Source of the DNA: Paramacrobiotus metropolitanus
Lineage: Eukaryota > Tardigrada > Eutardigrada > Parachela > Macrobiotidae
DNA: 64,000 bases
Assembly (NCBI RefSeq): GCF_019649055.1
Contig: NW_026570264.1
Span: forward strand, 868,001 to 932,000
Direction of reading: 5' to 3'
Shown here piece by piece: positions 35,021-44,044 of this stretch. Under the pieces are notes generated by a model. That model saw only the letters and a program-made list of their open reading frames with translations. It was not told where the DNA came from and searched no databases. A program made the translations under genes and the position numbers. Within the stretch, counting starts at the first letter, position 1. Each line of letters starts with the position of its first letter.

Positions 35021-36895
35021 TTAAGCGAAGTATTCGTATAAATTATGGAGTACAGAATGCGCTTGTCTACGAATACGGTCAGATCGTCTAAGTACAGGAG
35101 TGTCGGCATTTTCAGAGCTAACGGGCTCAACAGGCGGTACTTTAGGATTAATCACGTTGGTATTCACAGTACTGGGTAATTTCGGCACAGTAATACTGTC
35201 AGAAATACTAGATTTCTGAGGGAATATACGGCGTAAATAGTCATTTTTACTGTCCTCTACATCTAAATCGATCGGTTTAAACCGTTTTAATTTGGAAATA
35301 TGGACAATACTAATTAGGTTATTTTTCGGCACTTTCTGAAGGGACTTTAAGGTAACATTTCCATCAGGGCTGAATTCGGTAATTTCGTATGGACCTTTGA
35401 ACTTCAGTTCTAATTTCTGAGTTCGACCAACGGTACGTTGTTCATCTTTAATCCATACTTTATCACCGGTGTTAAAGGGATTTTCAACTTTATTTTTATC
35501 GTAATTCTGTGCATTTTTCTCATGTACACGGTCACTTAATATTTGAGAGAAATCAAGAGCATTTTTCCACTTTTGTCGTAACTCATTCCAGTATTCGGCA
35601 TTGGTCTGCTTACTGATTTCTTGCAAACTGGCATTTTTAAAGATGGTATCAACGGTTAATATCGGTTCGGTAGCAAACATGAGGTAGTATGGAGACATGT
35701 TCGTGGTACTGTGCTGAGTAGTATTATACGCATAAATTATAAATTTAGCGTATTCTACCCAGTTATCTTGGTTCTGATTAATGTACATGGTCAATTTTTC
35801 AGCGATGAATCGCATCATCCTCTCAGCACGGGTATTTGACTGAGGGTGATAAGCTGTGGTAAATCGGTGTTGTATACCGATTAGCCTATTAATCGCTGCG
35901 ATAATATGACTGGTAAATCCAGTACCACGGTCGGAAGTAAGGTATTTAGGGGGACCGAATTTGAGGATAATTTCTGCAAGAACCACTTGGGCAATCTCAA
36001 TCGCACTGGTAGTCTTGACGGGAACTGCAATCGCATAACGGGAAAAATTCTCAACGGCTACGAGTAGGTACTGATATCCATCTTTTACATGGAAGGGACC
36101 AAGGTGATCTAGGGACCACGACTCAAGTAGCTTATGAGTGCGTAATTTCTGCATGTACCCGGTAGGAGCAATATTCATGGCATTTCGCTTCACACACAAC
36201 TCACAACTCTCACAGTAAGCTTCAATATATTTGGTCATTTTAGGGAAAAAGTAACGGGCATGCATTTTCTCAAACGTTCGATGGTAACCAACATGTCCTG
36301 CCATCGGACAGTCATGACATGCATAAAGGATATCTGCACGTAACTTCTTCGGTAGCACAATTAACAAGGTATTTTTACCATGACGCGAACGCACTTTATA
36401 CAGAATTTTATCGACAATTCGGAATGTATCGATACGCTTCTGGTACGCTTTGCGTAATTTAACGTATTTATCGGGATCACTCAATATGGTAATGATTTTT
36501 TGACAGAATTCGTCGGTCATTTGCTCACGTATGAGTAGTTCGGTATTTTTAATTTCAAATGGAATATTAGTATTAACGGCATATAAGGGAATTTCACAGT
36601 CATCTTCGTTCTTCTCGGACTTTTCAAAGGGATTTCGACTTAATAAGTCAGCATCGGCATGCAAACGGCCCTTACGGTACTCGATCTCAAAGTCATACTG
36701 TTGTAACGACAAGGCCCATCGGTTCAGACGGCCTTCTGGTTCTTTGAGACGCATTAGGTACCTTAAGGCATTATGGTCGGTAATTATTTTAAATTTCTTT
36801 CCGGAAAGGTAATGTTTATACTTTTTAACGGACCATACGATGGCGTAACACTCTTTTTCAGTGGTACTGTAGTTCTTTTGGTGCTTATCGAGCAT
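35021..36895 (-). CDS. pol, second part: RNase H end and integrase
   Basis: 624 residues from the ATG at 36895, in the same frame as the preceding pol frame and separated from it only by TAG (36901-36899) and one Lys codon. It begins inside RNase H (KNYSTTEKECYAIVWSVKKY). The integrase follows, with zinc-binding HHCC (HVGYHRTFEK ... CESCELC), catalytic Asp, Asp and Glu in SLDHLGPF, TSDRGTGF and NTRAERMMR, and a C-terminal GPY-type module (FKGPYEITEF). The tail is variable and ends 44 bases before the third ORF starts. It carries out DNA insertion of the element. Expression must come from read-through of the TAG, from reinitiation, or not at all. Confidence 0.88.
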   Translation of the reverse strand: MLDKHQKNYSTTEKECYAIVWSVKKYKHYLSGKKFKIITDHNALRYLMRLKEPEGRLNRWALSLQQYDFEIEYRKGRLHADADLLSRNPFEKSEKNEDDCEIPLYAVNTNIPFEIKNTELLIREQMTDEFCQKIITILSDPDKYVKLRKAYQKRIDTFRIVDKILYKVRSRHGKNTLLIVLPKKLRADILYACHDCPMAGHVGYHRTFEKMHARYFFPKMTKYIEAYCESCELCVKRNAMNIAPTGYMQKLRTHKLLESWSLDHLGPFHVKDGYQYLLVAVENFSRYAIAVPVKTTSAIEIAQVVLAEIILKFGPPKYLTSDRGTGFTSHIIAAINRLIGIQHRFTTAYHPQSNTRAERMMRFIAEKLTMYINQNQDNWVEYAKFIIYAYNTTQHSTTNMSPYYLMFATEPILTVDTIFKNASLQEISKQTNAEYWNELRQKWKNALDFSQILSDRVHEKNAQNYDKNKVENPFNTGDKVWIKDEQRTVGRTQKLELKFKGPYEITEFSPDGNVTLKSLQKVPKNNLISIVHISKLKRFKPIDLDVEDSKNDYLRRIFPQKSSISDSITVPKLPSTVNTNVINPKVPPVEPVSSENADTPVLRRSDRIRRQAHSVLHNLYEYFA

Positions 36896-36898
36896 CTT

Positions 36899-39340
36899 CT
36901 AGCCATATGCCACAACATGCCATCCATCGGGGTGCATTTGTTCAACAATTACGCCCACACCAACGCCAGAGGCATCGGTCTTAATCTGAGTCTCTAGCGC
37001 GGGATCGAATGGTTTTAAGATCGGGGCGGTAATTAGGCATTCTTTCAACTTCTGAAAAGCGGTAATACATGCCTTTGTCCACTGAAAAGCAACATTCTGC
37101 TTGGTCAACTGAATCAAAGGAAATGCAATCGTCGAGAAGTTATTAATGAAGGCACGGTAATAAGTTAAAGCGCCGATAAAGGATTTGATTTCTTTCGGCG
37201 TTGCGGGAATCGCGAAATTCTGAATTGCTTCAACTTTAGACGGATCTGGTTTAATTCCGTCATTACTCAGGATAAACCCAAGGAATTTTATCTGGTTGAA
37301 AGCAATTTCACACTTCTTGGGACTAATCGTGAATCCAGCTTTCGCCACAGCGGTCAAAACTTGATCGAGTAAATTTAAATGTTCTTCAAAGGTATTGCCA
37401 CCGATAAGAACATCATCTATGTAACACACTACACCTTTCCACTTAAAGTGGTGTAGGATGGAATCGATTGCACGCTGGAAGGTAGCTGTAGCTCCATTCA
37501 AACCAAATGGCATACGAACGAATTCGTATTGGCCATCCATGGTTACGAATGAGCACTTGGGAATATCAGTGTCTTTAACACGGATTTGCCAAAATCCACT
37601 GTTAAAGTCAAGGGAAGTATAAAACTGCGACTTTTCAAAACTACTAATTGCGTCTTCCACTCGTGGCAACGGCCACATCGGACGATTGGTAAGTTTATTC
37701 AACGCACGGAAATCGACACAAAATCGAGGTTTGTCAGTAGGGTCTTTCTTATTGACCAGAACAACGGGAAACGACCATGGTGACTTCGACTCACGTATAA
37801 TGCCATCACGCAACATTTTATCCACTTGCTCGTTAATGGTCATTCTCTGAGCGTAGGAAGTTCGCCATGGTGTTTTTTTAACCGGTTTATTTTCCGCGGT
37901 ATCAATCTCATGGACAACCTCGGAAAATTCACCAAGTTTACGGGATTTAGAAGGAAACACGGTCTTATGCTTGAGAAACAGGTCCATTAACTTTTGATGA
38001 TCAAAATTCGGTAATTTAGGATTGAACTTCATCTTGGTAATATGTTCCTTAAATTCTTCATCAGTAATGTTCGAATCATTAGGTTTTGGGTCTTTATCAT
38101 TGGTAGTTACGGTAGTATTAAACTCCACTTCTATCACTTCAATATCGGCAAAATCATCAATTTTCTCACAGGTACCAACGTTAACGTTCTTCTTCAGTCG
38201 GACCTTACGTTGCGAGAAATTGGTAATTAATATCTCAGCTTTTCCATCAACAGAGGTAGCGAGACAATTGCCAACAGACACCAGGTGATTCAACATTAGC
38301 TTTTTATTGGGAGTCAACAAGACAGGACCACTGTAATTGTCAGGTAAATCAATCATCAGTTTAATTCCGGATTTTTTGGGAATTACTATGGTATTCTGAA
38401 TGAGAATATTCGTTTTCTTCCGTTTAAGACCAATATGATTGATTACGGCTTCAGGTTTACTAACAATTTCTTCAGTAGGTACCGTAGTGTTTATCGGAGC
38501 GATAACAGACGGTTCTGCTTCAGTATTAGAGTCTTTCACGGAAACAGGCTTGTTTTCACACGGTACATTTATAACTGCGGTATTTATTGTAGGAACCTCA
38601 TTTTCAGGAATGGGACTTAGCACTGCTTTATTACTGGTACTGTACACTTGCCTCAGCAAATAATTAGGTACAAAACTCTTCTGAGAGTAGTGCAAATCTT
38701 GCAGGTCGGAAATGATCGTACTGTTAATTTGAATCTTCTTAGAAGGTTCAGGTTTCAGGTCTTCTTCGAAGCATAAGCGATCGGTCTTAGGATGTATCCA
38801 TACACCAGATGCTTTACAGAAATCATTTCCAAGAATCACAAATTCTCTCGGAGAGTTACAGATTATGTACACTTTATGGGGGATTGTTCTGCCATTCAGT
38901 TCAACGGTAATATCAGATTGGTACATTTCATCCTTCTGAAAGGTTTGGGAAATAGTAGTGAAGTGCAGTTTGGGAGCTTTGGAATCACACCGTCTAAATT
39001 GCAGACGCAATCGTGAAGCTGTGTGTTCGCTGATAATGGAACAGCTAGCACCGGTATCAACTAACACGATGACCTTTTGGTTATTGATGGTTGCTGGTGC
39101 ATACACTGGTTTCACAATATCAGGCATCCCAAAGGTACGGAAAGGGGATTTAGCAGGGTCACTTTTAACCGTAATCACGTAATTATCGGAAAATCTGACT
39201 GAGAAATCATTGACATCAACGTTTTGACTGGTACTTCTGTTAGGAAATTGACCACCGTACTTGAAATGTCGGTACTTATCATATCGGTAGGGAGGCTTTC
39301 GGTAATATCTGCCACATTGACCTCCTTTCTGATGTGGCAT
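36899..39340 (-). CDS. pol, first part: protease and reverse transcriptase
   Basis: 813 residues. Its ATG (39340-39338) shares a base with the gag stop codon (TAATG). An aspartic protease has DTGAS at about residues 95-99. The reverse transcriptase has the finger motif SPWSFPVVLVNKKD, LDFNSGFWQI and the catalytic YIDDVL at about residue 640. The frame ends in the first part of RNase H (IKTDASGVGVG) at TAG 36901-36899. The order PR-RT-RH-IN with a GPY tail is that of Ty3/gypsy. Pol is in a different frame from gag, so either coupled termination-reinitiation at TAATG or frameshifting is needed. Confidence 0.9.
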   Translation of the reverse strand: MPHQKGGQCGRYYRKPPYRYDKYRHFKYGGQFPNRSTSQNVDVNDFSVRFSDNYVITVKSDPAKSPFRTFGMPDIVKPVYAPATINNQKVIVLVDTGASCSIISEHTASRLRLQFRRCDSKAPKLHFTTISQTFQKDEMYQSDITVELNGRTIPHKVYIICNSPREFVILGNDFCKASGVWIHPKTDRLCFEEDLKPEPSKKIQINSTIISDLQDLHYSQKSFVPNYLLRQVYSTSNKAVLSPIPENEVPTINTAVINVPCENKPVSVKDSNTEAEPSVIAPINTTVPTEEIVSKPEAVINHIGLKRKKTNILIQNTIVIPKKSGIKLMIDLPDNYSGPVLLTPNKKLMLNHLVSVGNCLATSVDGKAEILITNFSQRKVRLKKNVNVGTCEKIDDFADIEVIEVEFNTTVTTNDKDPKPNDSNITDEEFKEHITKMKFNPKLPNFDHQKLMDLFLKHKTVFPSKSRKLGEFSEVVHEIDTAENKPVKKTPWRTSYAQRMTINEQVDKMLRDGIIRESKSPWSFPVVLVNKKDPTDKPRFCVDFRALNKLTNRPMWPLPRVEDAISSFEKSQFYTSLDFNSGFWQIRVKDTDIPKCSFVTMDGQYEFVRMPFGLNGATATFQRAIDSILHHFKWKGVVCYIDDVLIGGNTFEEHLNLLDQVLTAVAKAGFTISPKKCEIAFNQIKFLGFILSNDGIKPDPSKVEAIQNFAIPATPKEIKSFIGALTYYRAFINNFSTIAFPLIQLTKQNVAFQWTKACITAFQKLKECLITAPILKPFDPALETQIKTDASGVGVGVIVEQMHPDGWHVVAYG

Positions 39341-41187
39341 TAGGCTTTTCCCTCACGGGACTCCCAAAAATCAGGGGTATAATTGTCACGGATGAAATCA
39401 TCGTATTCTTTCTGAACACGGTACAGCACACCACGAGGACACTTCGGCTCAACGTGCTCAAGGTCCTGCGGTTTCGCTTTGGTACATTGCTTAAAGGTAT
39501 GACGGTAATCGAGACACACGGGACAGAAAAGCTTACCAGACCGTAGTCGGTAGCTTTCAAAGTCAAGTTCGTTTCGAGGGAATCTCCATTCAGTCACAGG
39601 TGCATCACGACGTTCACGGGAATTAGACCTGCGACGGGTAGGGTAACGATCCGAACTTCGCGATCGGTCCCGGTCACGGGACCTCTCACGAGAACGGTCA
39701 CGGTTACGGTCATGGTCACGGGTATCTCTGCGATCACGGAACAGGTTATCACGGAACTGCCGGGCATAAGTTCGATTACTGCGGTAATTACGATCATAAC
39801 TGCAACTGCGGTCACGTCTGTAATCACGGTATTTCGAACTATCAGAACGTTCACGGTTTCGATCACGGTTATCACGAGAACGGCTTCTGCCACGGTAATT
39901 CGACTGGGAATTATTCTTCATAAAATTCACTTCAGCATTATCACAGGTAACATTCTGAACAACGGGAGTATCGGTTTTATCGATATTGGCAATTTTGGTC
40001 AGCACTGATCGCATCTGGTCAACTGACTTGGCATCAGTGACTGCCAGTAACTTGCGGTACTCTGGTATATTCATGAATGCTCGGGTAATTTCAGCGATCT
40101 TATCGTCTTCGGACATTAATGGGTTTACTTCCTCGAACAGGACCTGTAGTTCGTCAAAGAATGTATCAACATCTTGACCAGGTCGGAAAGTTTTCTGAGA
40201 CAATTCAATTCGCTTGTTGAGCTTATAATCAGCAGGTAAATATCGCTTGACCAGGATGGACTTCCATCCATCGTAGTCGGTATTCTGATTTGATTCCCAC
40301 ATAGACTCAAAGAACTTGCGAGGAGAATCTTCGAGGTATGCAGGTAGCATGAGAATCTTCTTTGATATTGGCCACCCAAGACTGTTGGTAGCACGGTCAT
40401 ATTGCCGGAAGAAATCGGTAATAATCAGTTCGGACTTGTTCGCGAATTTCTAAATACCGAAATCTTTCACGGAAACTTTATGAGAATCAACGGTAGTTGA
40501 CGACGACGGGGAATTAGTACTCATCTTCGATAATGCTTCGACAAGCTGGGACAGCGACACGGAATTACGGTCACGTTCGAGATGATCGATGCGATCAAGC
40601 ATCTGCTTACGTTCGCTCTCGATATCTCGACGGACGGTTTCTTCATGCAACAAGAGAATGTTATCAAGCACACGCTTTTCATCATCGTTAAGCGTGCCTA
40701 AGAATGTACGGTATTCTGATTCGGTTCGGGACTTTCGGTTCGGTGAATCACTGATTAGTTGAATATCTTCGTTTGCGGTATCCCGTTCGGTACTCGTACT
40801 GGTATCGGTACTTGTATCGGTAACTGTACGGGTATCAGCAGCATGGCTGCTACCAGCCCGATTGTCCGGATCCGTAGTGGACCGAACGTCAGTGTTAACC
40901 GGTTGCTTCTGGGAAGCTTCGGGAGCTTTCGCTGCTTCGGTAGATTTCGAGGTAGTATCAGCAGTTTTACGGGAATTTTCGGACAACGGTTCTGCATCTT
41001 TCGGCATGCGTTCAACGACGCTTGCAAGGGTAATTTTCTGAGCGAGCAGGTGATCAGCAATATCACTTTTCATCAGGTCTTTGGTACTACCAGGTCGGAT
41101 ACGCAAGAATTCGCATAGCTTCTTGAGCTGCTTCAGAGAATCTTGCGTATCATTTAGTTGTGCAAAAATTTCTGCTTTGGTAGCCAT
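39340..41187 (-). CDS. gag, one frame interrupted by TAG
   Basis: ATG at 41187. The frame is open to TAG at 40452-40450 (245 residues), then continues in the same frame to TAA at 39342-39340. The first part is polar and Ser/Thr-rich with a predicted helical stretch near its end (DIESERKQMLDRIDHLERD). The second part has a capsid-like helical region (WESNQNTDYDGWKSILVKRY ... FFDELQVLFEEVNP). After it come a very Arg/Asp/Ser-rich stretch and a zinc knuckle CPVCLDYRHTFKQC (CX2CX4HX4C). This is the structural protein for particles and RNA binding. The TAG splits the capsid part from its N-terminal extension. Confidence 0.85.
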
Positions 41188-41665
41188 TTTTCGGTAATTA
41201 GCGGTAATTAATGGTAATTATTAGCAAACGCTGGTATGCGAATGCGGTAATATCACTGTAGTAAATCGAAACGCAAATCGGAATTTTGCTGTATTATGGT
41301 ACAGCTCAATTGGGATATGCGCCAATTAATTGACGCGAGAGGGTAATTTCCTGTTCATGACAGGTTATTGTGCTCAGACTACGACCCAGACAGAATCCAG
41401 GTACGCAGCCGGGAATTATCCGACAAACAAGGAAATGACCTTTCAAATTTACGAAAGTGCTTATCTCAGCAAGAAACAAGCAGATTTTTAAAAATTCGCA
41501 AATTTAAGGTCACCAGAAAATTAATTATAACGATAATTAACTGGTCAATTGACGCCGCTTCAAATTATGCTGGAAGTTGTACCGGTAGCAAAAGGTCCAC
41601 AATTATGCTGGTAACTGATTTTCACAATACGTTTACCCACAATAAATGGTAAAATTACCAGTGAT

Positions 41666-42094
41666 TTATTGTGCAATCACTGTACCTGTTGCTTTGCGGG
41701 TAGAGGAAGAGGATGACGAGGAACTGGCTGCGGACTCTTCGGTCTTCTTTTTCTTATCCGACTTCTCCACAGGGACGACTGACGCAGAGCGCTTCTCCGA
41801 TTCCTTGACAGGGAGCTTGGGGATTTTGTATGGCTTATCCGTAGTCTTCTGGGTGAGGACAGACTCCAGAGAAGGCTGAGCAGGCTTCGACGCAGAAGGC
41901 TTGACAGCTGCTGGTTTCGCGACCGATGGCTTCTGCTGTTCAGGTTTGCGCGTAGCCTGGACTTTCACCACACGGATTTCTTCGGCTTTCTTCACAGGCG
42001 GACGGGGTGGAGGATGTGGATCTGAAGATCCCGAGGATTCAGAAGATGAGGACGAAGACGAAGGAGAACGCTTGCGCGATTTTCGCGAACCCAT
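41666..42094 (-). CDS. ORF0 of the LTR element, Ser/Lys/Pro-rich
   Basis: A 142-residue frame from ATG 42094, between the primer-binding site and gag. The composition is strongly biased: Ser runs near both ends, PPPRPP, and many Lys/Ala/Val repeats (KPAAVKPSASKPAQP). No folded domain is visible. It may be an accessory nucleic-acid-binding protein, or captured sequence. The downstream gag ATG is 478 bases away, so ribosomes would have to reinitiate or use another transcript. Confidence 0.5.
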   Translation of the reverse strand: MGSRKSRKRSPSSSSSSSESSGSSDPHPPPRPPVKKAEEIRVVKVQATRKPEQQKPSVAKPAAVKPSASKPAQPSLESVLTQKTTDKPYKIPKLPVKESEKRSASVVPVEKSDKKKKTEESAASSSSSSSSTRKATGTVIAQ

Positions 42095-42115
42095 GAAGTC
42101 GGGGGATTCAGGCAA

Positions 42116-42133
42116 GGAGACCCAGGAGCGCCA
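42116..42133 (-). other. primer-binding site
   Basis: On the coding strand TGGCGCTCCTGGGTCTCC starts directly after the 5' LTR. TGG pairs with a tRNA CCA end. I cannot name the tRNA with confidence. Confidence 0.6.
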
Positions 42134-42452
42134 TAAAACAAGACACTAAGATCTCTCAAAGTGGATTGCTTATCCAGCGGCCCACGAGGCCAAAACGACT
42201 GTTCTGTGTAGGTGGTATTTCACGAGCAAGGAAAGGTCATAAACAAACTCAAACACACACTGACACTGGCTCACAATTTAATCCGTAATAAACAACACAA
42301 TTAACAAATTAATAGCCGTCACGTAAGACCGGCCAAAAATCAATTAAAATTCATCTTCCTCAACTCGACAGTTTACCGCAGCATCTCAACACCTGTAATC
42401 AGCGTGGTCAGCCACACTGATCAAAACCACACATGTTACGCTGAACGCTTCA
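42134..42452 (-). repeat. 5' LTR
   Basis: 319 bp, identical to the 3' LTR except at 42314. It lies directly beside the X0 exon sequence at 42453. Confidence 0.88.
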
Positions 42453-42981
42453 ATATTTGTCACTTCTGAGTACGACAAAGGGACATCCGGCTCATTTCGC
42501 GACACAACTTCATGATACGCCGGTGGGACATCGATTGCATCTGTATCCGGAGTGCATGGTTCGTCAGCGTATCGAGCAATGATATCCACGATATCGTCAG
42601 CGGATGCTTTGGTACCCTTCAGTGGCTCATACGCGCCCATGCAGTAAGAGACCATGGCAAAGACCAGCTCCACGAGGAGGTTAACGAGTCCCAGCAGTTT
42701 TTCCTTCGTGTCGGCCGATATCATGTCCTTTTTGTCTGCATCTATATTGCGCCCTTTGGGTATGGCAGACCCAGCCATTCCTGCACTCCACACTATCAAA
42801 ACTGTGTAGAGCACAAACAATTTCCATCCGCGCATGGTACTGAAGATGCGTGTTGGCGTTACGGACTGCGGTGACGGCTTGCTCGCTGCTGCCAACACGA
42901 GAAGTCCGATTGGGTTGTAGAGGATCATCCATGCCGCGATAAGCGCCCCAAAACCGATGGTTTCGCCAGTGGTAGCCCGGC
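42453..42981 (-). pseudogene. X0 last exon, main part, broken by the LTR element
   Basis: Begins after acceptor CTTTTCTAG with RATTGETIGFGALIAAWMIL, as in X1 exon 3. It keeps the three TM segments and both PPxY motifs (PPAY, then LSYSEVTN where the second PP is changed to PL), then runs into the LTR. Upstream, where exons 2 and 1 should lie (43.0-44.0 kb), there is no X sequence, so the copy was already 5'-truncated. The intact acceptor and the open frame up to the insertion suggest it was not long dead when the element arrived. Confidence 0.8.
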
Positions 42982-43115
42982 CTAGAAAAGTATCAACAGC
43001 ACCTTTCGTGTCGGTTAGGCGCATAGAGTCGCTTTAGCTAGCGTATCTCGAATTTCGAAATGCCGAGAAGCGGCTCACGTACAGCGACAAAATCTTTCAA
43101 AGAATTTCAACGTAT

Positions 43116-43188
43116 TGCGCCGTGGTGCAGTGGTGCTGCATACGCGGATCTAACGACGTAGCCGGGGTTCGATTCCCCTATCGGCGCA
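43116..43188 (+). tRNA. tRNA-like sequence with pol III boxes
   Basis: Box A TGGTGCAGTGG and box B GGTTCGATTCC are consensus matches at normal spacing. The ends TGCGCCG and CGGCGCA can pair as an acceptor stem, and TTTTT follows at once as a terminator. The anticodon arm does not form a standard 5 bp stem and two extra bases sit between T arm and acceptor. I therefore cannot assign an amino acid. It is more likely a tRNA pseudogene or the head of a SINE than a working tRNA. Confidence 0.45.
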
Positions 43189-43189
43189 T

Positions 43190-44044
43190 TTTTCGGCCGT
43201 TTCTCGGTTTCCCTCGGATTGCGGATTGCGCCCTGCTTAGATGCGTATGAGTAATTTCCATCAAGCTGCCCTCTATTCTTGAGAAAATCTCTTTTCCTTT
43301 TAATTGCCTTAAAATTTCGTGGAGCAATACAGGGAAGGTGTATCTTATGCAACTGATTTCCCCCTGTATGTAGAACAAAAAAACGGTTTTGGTTTGCAAA
43401 ATAATGAGGCAGTGTACAATTACAGTAAGGTTATTGACTGCCTGTACAGTGTACACTACATTTCGTAGTGTACAGTATGACCTGCCATGACAGCAAGTAC
43501 TGGGCCAGCCCATGGACAGGTTGTTACGTTCACATTAAGCATACCGCTTCGGTAGCCAACTACGTAACACCCAACTGATTGTAAAATGATTTCTCTTTTC
43601 TCTGATTGGTTGCTGCAGTGTTCCGTAGACTTTGCATAGTAAGGTTTTCCAAATTTTCTTCAAAAACTTATTTGTTTTTCCAAGGTAAATGCATATTGTA
43701 CACTTCTATCAAATAAGGGCTATTAAATGATGTATAGAGAGTAGGGATTGTCCCAGTACATCGTTCGTAGTAGGAGCGCAAACACAGTGGCCACACCCCC
43801 TCTTAATCTTTTATTATTATTATATTATTATTAAGGAGGATTTGTGACTTGTATCTAAGCAGTTTGTTGGTACCAGTAAATTAAATATACTTGATTTTCC
43901 TTTATTCTCCTTAAAAGCAAAACTTTGTAGAATGGGTGTCACGAATATGCAGTATGTTAAAGTCATGATAACTTCTAGAAATCTTCTTCTAAAAAATAGG
44001 GTTCCGCTCTCTGGCAAGTTGGAAAGTGGGCACTGAGAAATGCA
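43190..44044. other. intergenic between X0 and X2
   Basis: No gene. CTGTACAGTGTACACTAC with ACATTTCGTAGTGTACAGTA near 43441-43470 forms a small palindrome. The last 60 bases resemble the C-terminal coding end of X3, out of frame. Confidence 0.4.

Larger units (their letters stand above)
32942..42452 (-). mobile_element. Ty3/gypsy LTR retrotransposon inserted in X0
   Basis: A 9.5 kb element on the minus strand, with 319 bp LTRs differing at one site (33122 T versus 42314 A) and a 4 bp target duplication ATAT (32938-32941, 42453-42456). Order from the 5' LTR: primer-binding site, a basic low-complexity frame, gag, protease-RT-RNase H, integrase, a third frame, polypurine tract, 3' LTR. The near-identical LTRs indicate a recent insertion. 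Two in-frame TAG codons interrupt gag and pol. Whether they are decay or are read through cannot be told from one copy. Confidence 0.92.

Noticed and set aside
38022-40008. Several plus-strand frames rich in Thr/Val/Ile
   Set aside because: They are antisense shadows of gag and pol of the LTR element.
32942-42452. An infectious retrovirus-like (env-bearing) element
   Set aside because: The third ORF has no signal peptide, membrane segment or cleavage site, so an envelope function is not supported.
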